Shown here in pieces: positions 50,898-61,690 of a stretch of DNA of 64,000 nt (the first letter of the stretch is position 1; every line of letters begins with the position of its first letter). The stretch is from contig NC_063271.1 of the NCBI RefSeq assembly GCF_910591885.1, positions 18,553,334-18,617,333 on the forward strand. Direction: 5' to 3'. Source of the DNA: Bombus terrestris. Its lineage: Eukaryota > Arthropoda > Insecta > Hymenoptera > Apidae. The notes under the pieces are model-generated. The model was given only the letters and a program-made list of their open reading frames with translations, was not told the origin of the DNA and made no database searches. The translations under genes and the position numbers were made by a program.

Positions 50898-53099
50898 AAC
50901 TGCGTTTACCGTTACGTTACTTCGAATGTTACTAGGGAGTGACATAGAGCGTACGTAATTGTTAATTAAATTATCAAGACAGCTGCTACAACTGCAGAAA
51001 CTTTGCATATCAAGCAGAAATATTAATTACATGATTCACACGTTAGGCAAATCGGTAGTAGCAGCTTGGTAGCTTAATGAAATGTCGTGAAATCGACGTT
51101 GTGATAAATGTCAAAATTGTACGATATAAACGAGGCATGTGAAATAAAAGAGGATGTCGAGTTAAAATATTGAAAGTAAGTGGTGTAAATATTAAATACT
51201 ATCGAATCTTTTAATTCTTAAACGCGTTTCGATCGTTAATCCGAATTGAGTCAATATTAATGAATATTAACGAAATAACTAAACAAAAAGATTTTTGATA
51301 AAACAATTATAATATTAAAGTAATCGATCTATCGTCGTATATTTAGTCAGTCGTATTTATATTTTCATGATCGTCACAGTATTGTAAATAAATGTATATA
51401 TCGGCCATTTGAAATAGCAACCGTATTTTTATTTTAAAACCTGGTCTTAAGTCTTTTAGCATATCCAAACACAACAGTACCAATTGCGCGCAATGTAAAT
51501 ATTTTAACAGCAAAGTCTCGTAGAATACAAATGAAGGATGATGGCTGTATGTACAATAACATTTCCTGTTTCGCCAACTTCCCATTCGTGGTAGGTACTA
51601 TTCTAAAACGGACAAACGTCACACAACATGAAATATGTTTCTTCTTCTTTTATTCTACATAATGTAAACTTCTTGCATGATTAAATGAATTGTGCAAATC
51701 GAGAAGAAAGACATTTTGTATTATATACTAGATAGCAACAAATATAATTTCACAAAGCTACTATAGTTTAGTTTTTCTTAAAAGTTTTAGATAATTATAG
51801 CGCGCTCTAGTTTTAATATGACAATATAAAATATTTTCGTTTTTGTCTTTTATAGTAACATGCGAGATGAGCAGGATCGTGCTCAAGAGGACGTTTTTTT
51901 ATTAAGAATATTTTCGAATCGTGTAAATAGGGACGAAGTAGTGCGTGAAATCGTGGCGATCTATAGCTATATTTCTTTCATTAAAATTATTTCTAACCGA
52001 ATTATTTAATTGTTCCAAAGTATTATTAAATTTTTCTGAAGGGGTGATAATAATTTTGATACAAATGTGACTATTCCAGAAAATCGCTGCAATTGGGTAC
52101 AGAAGTTATTGCAGAAACAAATATACGTTTTCCAAAAAAAGAAAAACGAACCCTTAATTATTATATTAAATTAAACCAGTTTAATAGTTCAAAACTGCTA
52201 AAACACAGTAAAGTATTTTCTTCAAACTTCAAGTTTTATCAGTTTTCGAGAATGAAACATAGATAATTTTACATGGTACTTAATTTCAAATAGTTTGAGT
52301 ACTGATTACAATTTTTACTTCTATCAGTTCGATAAGAAACAAAGTTTCTACCGATCTAAATAAATCATTGAACGATAGGAAGATCGGAGTTGTAAAGATG
52401 TAAATAAACGTAGAAAAAATCGCCGGTAAAACATAACGTAATTGGTTAATCACAAAAACAAAGCTGCATTTTGCAGAGCATAACAGAAGAGTGGTTAAGA
52501 AAGCATATCGCGTATGAAACACTAATTATATTTTGTAACATACCGTTGTTACGGTTGTATATGTGTAGACTATCATAAATATTTGAACACCTGGTACAAT
52601 TTGATCAGAAGATTGGTATTTTCTCTCTCATATTTTCTCTACTGTTAATTCTTTACTTCTTCTTATAACTGGAATAGAATGATCTGCTAAAAAGCTGAAA
52701 TAAAAAATATATTTGTATCGCCCTAGTCTTACATTTACCCGCAATGAATAGTTAAAGCTACATAAAATATGTATAAACTTTTAGGATGTGACTAGAAACA
52801 TTAAGACAAAGCAACGTTGAACAGAGATCTAAAGATGTAATTTTTAACAAGAATCGTTTCTATTATGAATCCTTTAAGTTTTATTCACATTCAACTAATC
52901 GTCTCTTTATTTATACTAATAGATATCAATTGTTGTTTTCGTCGATACGACATACCACTATCTGTCAACATCTACCAAGAATACGTATAACTAGCTAAGA
53001 TGAGATCAGGGACCAAAATTAGATCAAAATATGTATTATTGTATATATGTATATTTGCAATAATTTAGAAGTGTCGAAATACTCATGAAGAGTAATATA

Positions 53100-53660
53100 A
53101 GTGTACACACGAAGATCGCGTACATAGGAATCGCGGAAACTAGTAGTACCAGGTTCCCCGGCCTGCTAGGGTAAAGCTGGGTCGCGGTTCTATCGATCTC
53201 CGCCCACCTGGAGACCTCTCTACCTCTAGCTCGTACTCGATGGTTTACAGTTGGAACGTTGGGCCTAAAAGAAGGATAGAGGGGTGTAGGCAGAGGTGAC
53301 AGGACATAAAAGGAAGGCAGAACACAGAGAGGGCTACGTAGCAGAAAGATTGCACGTATTATACTTATAGGGAGTGTGCTACATGCTTATGTACATCGGC
53401 CGCCCTCCACAAAGGTTACGAGAAAAAGCTCAGACAACAATGAGCGTTTCGCTGGCAAGTCGAGGAAAGTGACGCGCGCACAATGGCAAAAAACGAGGCG
53501 AAACGAGATGGCAAACTTCGTGCCTAGCTTACTATTTCACGAAGAGCCGCTCATCGGACATATTCCTAACCTTTACACCGGCGGCTCTTTTCTCCTTCTA
53601 CTCAACCTTTTTCCTCGTTGCTCGAGAAACAAATCGAATTTTCTATCATCATTATTCCTT
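53100..53660. other. GC-rich island of unknown role
   Basis: About 560 bases markedly richer in GC than the surroundings. The plus frame 53376-53672 stays open for 98 codons but has no recognisable motif. A possible minus donor CTCCAG|GTGGGC lies at about 53208-53213. It could be a promoter, a noncoding exon or an old element. I cannot choose. Confidence 0.3.
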
Positions 53661-53911
53661 CTCCGCGAATAAAGACTATACAACGAGCAGGAACAAAAGG
53701 GAACGATATATCGTTTCTAACAAAGGTGCTATAAATAATTCCAGACAATCAGAAGAACATTAGTGGTTGTTCTAATTAATGAAAGACGACCAACTAAAAA
53801 CGCGCAAAACATAATTACAATGCCGATATTGTATCTTCACATTTGATATGTATATGTATATATAACTTTACATTTTTATGAATACAATTTAAAAAAAAAA
53901 AATTATGTACA

Positions 53912-53967
53912 TCTTCAAATTTTTCATAAATGCATAAAAACCCGCAATCTAATTATAACAAGCATCC
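53912..53967 (+). repeat. Dispersed short repeat, copy C
   Basis: Contains CATAAATGCATAAAAACCCG, then CAATCTAATTATAACAAG. It is the best match to copy B at 23675-23730 and shares the CTAATTATAAC-like tail with copy D at 56079-56140. Confidence 0.5.
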
Positions 53968-55982
53968 AAAATATTTGTTATATTTTTGGACGCGTGAAAG
54001 AACTTCTTTGTCCTAGTTTCGAGCTACACTAAATTATGAAAAGAAAGTTATGCAACGTGTCATAAAGAAGAAAATATATTCAGACCAATTATACAAGCGT
54101 ACGATTGAAACTTTTCCACTTAACGTTAGTACCAACGTGTCATTCCAGTTTTTTCCTTCACTTTTCTTATATCTTTAACGTTTTGAGTATAATTGAAAAG
54201 GACACAGTAGTAATCGATCAAGTGGTCAACTTGAATTTCAAATTGCTTTCAAACAAATACGGACAAGTGAATTGAAAATAATTGGGCTTATACATTTTAC
54301 TCGATTATAGGATTACACGCGTTGATAGTGCGTGCAAATTCAGGGTAGAATAGCTATTGATGTGTTAGAATAGCTATGGTGATCTTGTGCACGAGAATTC
54401 GTCTCTCTTTCACGTTTCGCTATTATGTGTACGTTTGAATGGCGTGGAATGCGGAGGAGTAAAAATAAGTAGAATGGAAACATTTACGGACGATGTAGTC
54501 AACAAAATATCTGTCTTATAAAACTTGTCACAAAATAGGGTAACGAACGTACGACAAGACAAATTAGTATCATTTGATGTTGTCGAAAACTTTGTTTTCA
54601 AATCGACCAATTTTCTTGAAACTTGTCGTTTGTTACTTCGTGTATGCTCTATTTCTTCGAAATACGTCGTGCAAACATTGTGAAGATTAATCATTCTGAA
54701 ACGAGCATTTTTATTCTAAATATTACTCACATCCTAACAACATATATTTGTTGCAAATGTGTATGAAGTAATTCTTTTATGCAATCTGTATATGCGCCGT
54801 TTCATCTTTCGGTGGTTTATCATTAATTTCATACACATGTTTTAACATATATACATTATACATACACACCCATTCCTCTGTATTATGAATATTATACTAT
54901 CTTATATTATATTATATTATCTTGCTTTCCATGTTTCACACAGAATATGGAAAATATGAAAAAGTAACTTTGTATTTATACAAAATATATAATTTCATAA
55001 AGCAAGAAAATTTCAATCTTAACTGAATTGAGTTGTTAAATTATTATTATCATTAGGTTGAAATCAATACTTTTCACTTAACTGTTTATTCTACGTCTGT
55101 ATATTTTGTTTTAGAGACATAAACTCAATCGCACATGTCCTCATTAAGTACCCAGCATTCATATCCACGTATGCGTGTAAACATCATGTGGAATGACGTT
55201 AGTTCTGGATATGATGTGTACAGATGTGACGATGCGGTTACGATGAATAGAGGCGAGAATTAATTCATTATAACATTTGGATTTTGATGTGCCACAGTTA
55301 CAAGAGAACTAAGAAATCAATATCCTTTTACGTCTCAATGACGTGTCTACAGTCTACACGTAGTGAAGTTATGACGTATTTACTACCAAGGTAACTAAGG
55401 ACTTATAAATCAGATCGGTGAGAGCGATTAATCGAAAAATTGAGCTGCTTGACCTCTTACTGGCTAAATGCATAGCGAGCACAAGATGCAAACTTTCGTT
55501 ATGATAGCTTTCTGAACCTTTATATTAAAACAAAGAATATTTAGAAAAATTTATATAAAATTAATTCACAGTTATACGAATCGTATTATATTTTCATTAA
55601 GAGAAGGAACATACTTTAATTTTCTACATACTTATAATTAATATTTATATAAAATGAAATTATAATAGTAGCTTTTATGAGTTTAACTGTACAAGAGTTC
55701 TCCGGTGGTTTTACACTACCATAATTAATAAAGCCGCCTTGCATGTGTATGTTGTTTTTAGTCTTTGAATATATGACGATTAACGATTATGAACGATTAT
55801 TACGCGTGTGTAGAAAATTTTGTATGCATGAAATAAATAAATTTTGCAGCCGGAGTAACGAAACACGACGGCGTAAAATATTTTGCAACTTCATGCTCGT
55901 ATATACCGTACTTAAATATTAAATTATGAAGAGTAATTATCGCGACGAAAAGTTTGAAATATTAAATTGCATGATCTCCTAC

Positions 55983-56028
55983 CTTATTGGGGTTTCTGCG
56001 CGTATTCTGCCAGTATTGAGCCGCACGC
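55983..56028 (-). other. Candidate 46-nt internal exon of an unidentified gene
   Basis: On the minus strand a strong acceptor (TTTGTTTATTTCAG) and a strong donor (AATAAG|GTAGGAG) bracket 46 bases that are far richer in GC than the flanks. One frame is fully open and reads RAAQYWQNTRRNPNK after one leading base; a second frame is also open (VRLNTGRIRAETPI). I do not recognise either peptide. It could be a coding microexon of a large minus-strand gene extending beyond the window, or an internal 5' UTR exon of the second NCS gene some 33 kb away. No partner exon was identified. Confidence 0.4.
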
Positions 56029-56078
56029 CTGAAATAAACAAAGTATGTAAAATATCTGATGTATCGAAGCACCCATTT

Positions 56079-56140
56079 TTCAAATCATATTTATAAAAAT
56101 ATGAGTTTTCATAAATATTCGCAATTTAATTATAACTTGT
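56079..56140 (+). repeat. Dispersed short repeat, copy D
   Basis: TTCATAAATATTCGCAATTT followed by AATTATAACTTGTGAAACG aligns with copy C at 53912-53967 (shared TTCATAAAT, CGCAAT and AATTATAAC). It lies just upstream, in the minus sense, of the 46-nt candidate exon. Confidence 0.4.
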
Positions 56141-59100
56141 GAAACGAAATAAAAATGGAACAGATTAGATTAGGGAATAGATTCCCAGCTGTGTCACTTT
56201 TTTCTAGCAAATTAACGATATAAATATTTTCCATTTCGTAGAATTACTTTAGAAAGTGACATGGATATTCCTCTAAAAACTTGAGGAGTGACAAATTGAA
56301 ATTAGGCCAAAGTATCTAGCTATGTAGATGGTTAAACTAGATTATATTAATTTAAACTCCGAATAGATAGCATACGTGTATACACTGCGGTATGCTTTTA
56401 ATTTACCATAAGCAAAACACTCGTTCGTTGGTCATCAACTATCACTCCATCTAACGCTCCTCAGATTAGACGTAGTACGTGCTCTTTCATGAAAAATCTC
56501 GCGTATTCCACAGCAAAGCGCTGCTCACTGATGGAACCACTCGTGCGGATATGTTCCTCTTTCCGCTAGCTTTTTACAACGGTAAGGTAGCTGACATGCT
56601 GATTCTTTTCCACATATTTTGCAATCACATGTTTCTCCATTTCATACTTAAAATACACACTGCATCTAGTTGTACATTCAGACGACGAATCGCAGAAGTT
56701 GGTTGCGATTTTAAAAAATTCTTTGCTATAATTTTATTCGTTAAAAGACTGTCGTTACGGCCGTGATACATGGCAAGATCAATTGTAGCCGAATTCAAAC
56801 TAGCTTCGTTAATTAAACTCCGAAATCGATTCCAATACCGGAAGGAAACGTACGCGACATGCCGTACAGTGACAAATTATCTTAACGTGCTTCGATAACT
56901 AGTTAATTAGTGCCAACGAGTAATTTCAACTGAAATTCAGTTGAATCGAAGTTTATTTTTCAATTTGTAAAATTATACAGAGATCTGTATAAAAATATTT
57001 ACCCATGGCGTGTTTGATTACCTTTTTTAGTAAAACTATGCAAAAGACTAATACTTTCACAGATTATTTAAAATTATACTAAAATTATGTCGAAGATACA
57101 GGGTATTTCACTTAAATCCATTCAACATCACGAATAGTTTTCAAATTGTCGATGATACTGAAAAATATTTCAAAAAACAGTCGAATGGTTTTATCTGAAA
57201 CACGATAATCGACTTCGAGGATACAACACGTTCTGAGAGTGGTAGAACGCGAAAACTAGATAACAATAATGACCGAAACCTTGGCAGACTAGTTTCGAAT
57301 TCTCCAAGATATAAAACTATGAACAATCTGCTTTCACACGAAAATAGTTCGATATTCTCGATCGTGTCAGAAACCATGTTAGCAATGTCTGCTAACACAT
57401 TAGGCAGCTAAAATTATGTGTTTCATCGAACCGCTGATTGTGAGAGGCTCGAACGTTGTCAGCGCTGAATCATCCCATAAAATCACTTAACGTTCTGGCC
57501 TGTAAGTCTTAAAAACAAATCTTCGAAAAGTTATAGTGGACGTATAGAACTCATAAAATTATTATACAACTAGAGAATTAAGAATTAAACTACTAAATTT
57601 CAGGTTACGTGTAATAATTTTTTAAAGATTCTTTTAGACACTCGAAATTCCAGCAACTTCAGTCTTAACTTACACTCCCTCGTCAATTAGCATATAAATG
57701 AATTCATTTAAATTCAATAAAGTTCTTTGCTACGATCTCATTCTGGTTCATAAAAGTGCCGGGCGCACAATGGAGAACTCTACTGTGACGACTGCTCATT
57801 TTCTCTTCTATCTCCTCGCAAATCCAGAAAAGGATTAATTACACAATTTTCTCCAATTGTACAGTTACATGAAATAGTTCAGCTTAAGTTTTAATCAAAT
57901 GAAAAGTATAAACTTTATTAAACATTAATTATTTGTACTTATTATAGATGAAATAATCGAATTCTTAATCAAGTTTCCAACACCGCAATATATTATATAA
58001 GTATTAAATTCCTAAAATCATTTTCTAATACTGTCTTCGTTGGCTGAGGCTCTAGGCAGTAATATTCTCGCAAATTCTTTTTAAAACTGGTATAAGAGAA
58101 AGAATTTATATAAGAATTTATATCAGTGTCGACTTGTCCGACCATTAGGAAAAGAATTTCATTTGTTTAATTCTTTAATTTACATTGCGACACTTTTATA
58201 AATTATAAATACTCCTTCGTTTCTGGATAACCAAGAGAATACATAATATCTCAAATTCATTGTTTTAGGCCATATTCCTCTTCCCCATTTTCCCCAATTG
58301 CCTATTAGGTCCAGGCTTATCATTTATTTGTATCTTTATTATGAAAGGATGAATATCGGATGTTATAAATCTTACTTACAGTATTAAAGGTATATTTCTG
58401 ATTACACTGTTTCAATAGCACTATTCATATATAGTCATATATAGTCGAAATGACTCGTTGTTTCAAATTGCCATTTGTTATCTTTGTTCGAAATAAAATT
58501 TACTCAAGCTTAGCTGGGATAAATTAAAATTCTTTTAGTTTTCATTTTTACCGAAAGGGGTACGAAAACTGTTTGCTCGGATATTTTTACAGGCCAGCAT
58601 ATATTAATTACGAACACGTGTATATGTAATCCTATATGTACGCTAAAGCCATTTCGTATTTGTATGGCTTAATTAGTTTTCTCGTAAATTTTAAATTCCA
58701 CAACGTAAAAGCTATCGGGAGAGAAGAAAGAGTCGGATAGAATTATTTTTATACGTATATGATGAGGAGAGGCGTGCACCGAATGCACGTGACTACGCTG
58801 GGAAGTATTTAAAAGAGAAAAAGTCACTGGTTCTGTAATCGAGTGAAGCATCAAGCGAAAGGCTCTAATTTTGTGGCTGTGACCGTGACGGCACATGGTT
58901 GGACGAACACACGGGATAAAGTAAATTGCCATGAAATAAATCGTCGGCGGCGGAAATGCCTGTGCGGTTTGAGATTTATTGTGCCCGGCAGAGCAGTCTC
59001 TTATTCAATTTTTCCTTTGAGAATCAAAAGCAAATGAACGAAACCTTAGACGGTTTGCATTTTTATTTTTTACCAAACCAAATCATATCGCTCGAAATTT

Positions 59101-59262
59101 TTGTCGTCTCTTTCGATCGTAACTCTGATTGTTTCAAACGCGTACATTCTTATACTCAAACTCTTTTCGTATATGTGTATCATGATCTTTTCTGTAACGT
59201 GTAACTTGTGACTCGTAAAATTTCACCGATGTTATTAATTGAATTGCGTCTGGCTTTTCCAG

Positions 59263-59419
59263 GCGTGGAATATGACAATAGCACGAAGCAAAGGAGGAAA
59301 CGATGACAGTAACTCATCCGCTCATTTATTCTCTATGCGCTCGAGGATGTACTGTAGCACCATTACGATCACTTACGCTTGGACTACAAAGTGTTTAACC
59401 GGCGTTGTGTGTTCACCTG
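59263..59419 (+). other. Weak candidate exon in an open frame
   Basis: An acceptor-like CTGGCTTTTCCAG precedes 59263 and a donor-like CACCTG|GTAGAG follows 59419. The frame is open from 59239 to 59601 (120 codons), begins with TTG, and encodes nothing I recognise (it runs AWNMTIARSKGGNDDSNSSA early on). The region is GC-richer than its flanks. It may be noncoding conserved sequence. Confidence 0.15.
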
Positions 59420-61399
59420 GTAGAGTTTCGTTAATAAAATATTATATTGATCTGAAAAGTGATGATACCAGTTTATGGTATCTCAAAGGAGCGTTCGAAT
59501 TAAGGCTGGTTTATAGCGCCATTCTGTGGGTTTCTAACGCTATCGTGACAATTTCGTTCGAACAAAGTTATCGTACGATCGCGTTCGATACCCCGCTATA
59601 ACGCGAAGGATTTCTAGATGTTCTATATAATGTCATATTATATAAATAGGATTTGTCATCCTTAAGGGGACAATTAAGTATCTCTCCTTATTTTTAATGA
59701 TACTGGGAAATGTTTATCACCTAAATGGTTTGGAAGGAAGAATTTTACGAAGAATATTGTCCTTCCAAGGTCTTCTTTCATTTTTTTTAAGATCGCCTTT
59801 GCTTCTGTGACAAAGGAGAATGTACAGTTACAAGTGTAGCAGCGGCGAATGTGTTAAAAGAAATTATTTTTCCACAATATCCCTCCTTTAACACCGCTCA
59901 GACTGTTTTAAAACTGTTTCTCAGTATCGATTGAAGTAATTTAAAAATATTCCAGAGAGACGTTCAGCTATTCGATTGAGGGTAAAACACCCTGTATTAT
60001 AGAACGCAAGGCGTCGTATTTCCCTCGCCATTGATTGTCTCTTTTGGTTCGTTCACGTAGCTGACTGCTAAAGCTAACTTGGTCAAACTGTTTGTGTTTT
60101 GACAGCTTCAGATACGTACCGTGTTAGTCAAACAAAGCATTCTTAATGAAAATGACCGATAAGCTATAACGTATGCATGGTCATTGTAATGTCTGCATGT
60201 AGCGGTGTTTGTCTGAACAGAATTACAATAATGTCCCGTTCTTCAATTCTCGGAAATAATCTAAGCGAGGGACACGGAGAATGAGACTGAACGTGAAAAG
60301 AAAAATCACACTTTAATGGAAATGAAGAAAACCTGCAGTTTTCTTTTTACAATTAATGTTGGTTTTTTATTATTTACTATATGTCTAACGTTAAATAGAG
60401 ATTCTCAAACTAATGATCAGTTCCTCATAAATATAATTATGAACGCTTTTAGATTAGTCAAATTTTAGAACAAACTATTTTAGCTCGTTAAAAATGGTTG
60501 TCGTATCTCAAAGAGTCTTTTAAAATAGCCTTACTTAGCAAATTTTCCCTTCAACTGCCTATCGAAGAATCTCCAGTTTTCGACCATGAAGTAAAACAAA
60601 AGTAAACACTTAAAAAGCCTAGTTAATTAATTATAGTCGATTTTTATTCAAACATCAACGAACGATATACAGATATAGAGAGAGATATATTGCAAAATAA
60701 CGTTCTACTATTTCCATGGAAATCTGGACATTTGATAAATGAAATTTAATGCAAGTTCTTTGAAATTTCAGTTCGAGGAGTAATTCATCAACTGTTTCAT
60801 TAACGACGCCTAATACAAACCAAAGCGATGAAAGTAAGTACTTACAACCCACGCCCAAATAGTACGTAAAAACGCGGCAATGTGGTATAATTGAAGTTTA
60901 ATTACACTGAGTAACGTTAACTATAGTTTCGCGTAGTAAACTTTTCGTCGAGTATAAAACGAAATTAACGTTTAGCCTATTTTAGCTTCGGTGAGAAAGA
61001 TGGAAGATATAACGTATGCAAAATTAATCTTCCTTGTGAGATCATTTATGTCGTCAAACCTACAATTACGGTAAGGATATCATATTCTTATATTTCTTCG
61101 GATTTCCGAAATTTCTTAAGGAGTTGTATATCAAATTAATCGCGACGAAAATTTATAATTTCAATTTTTCATTCGAACGATAAATAAGAAGTAAACTTTT
61201 CGTAAGACTGACATAGATATCAATAAATTTACTATATATAGGTAAAACGAATTGAATAAAATTCAATAGCTACGTAAAATTTTGTATAATTCTATTTTGC
61301 TGATCATCCGACAAACAGATGAGACGTAACAATAATAATATTTCCGTGGATACTAGACAGTATGAATAAATAGTATTCGTACGGGCGGTAAAGAAATGG

Positions 61400-61690
61400 A
61401 TCGGTGACTGAAATATTTAAAATATTCGATATTGCCAAATATGAAAGCGTCTGCAAGGATGAAACGCTTAACGAGCATCTTGGCTGCGTAGAGGACGCAA
61501 TGGAAGGGGCGTTGTCGACGAAAAGGATGAAAGGAGGGGATGAAGAGAAGGCCGAATCGGCAGCAGAAAAGCAAAGGGTGCAAGGCGCCGGCGTGAGGGC
61601 AATCCGACGCAATGCGGGCAGCGCGACGAGAACCAGCAATCAAGGATCAAGCCTTCGATGCACGATTCCTTCATCGATGTATTAATTTCT
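61400..61690. other. GC-rich island of unknown role
   Basis: About 290 bases of higher GC, open in several frames on both strands (for example plus 61404-61685, 93 codons, Glu/Lys/Arg/Ala-rich). Being open in several frames at once is typical of GC-rich noncoding sequence. No domain is recognisable and no convincing splice sites frame it. Confidence 0.3.

Larger units (their letters stand above)
41331..55982. other. Sparse region without a recognisable multi-exon gene
   Basis: Apart from the items listed separately (small ORF at 42695-42943, tandem repeats, inverted repeats at 43862-44040, MITE-like element at 50188-50897, GC island at 53100-53660), I see nothing that supports a gene. GC-richer noncoding patches lie at about 45400-45480 and 45860-46060. 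The plus frame 48127-48420 (97 codons, ATG start) has no recognisable domain. Confidence 0.4.

Noticed and set aside
61000..61070. Possible first coding exon (ATG, 23 codons, donor CG|GTAAGG)
   Set aside because: No continuation exon in phase was found and the peptide is not recognisable.
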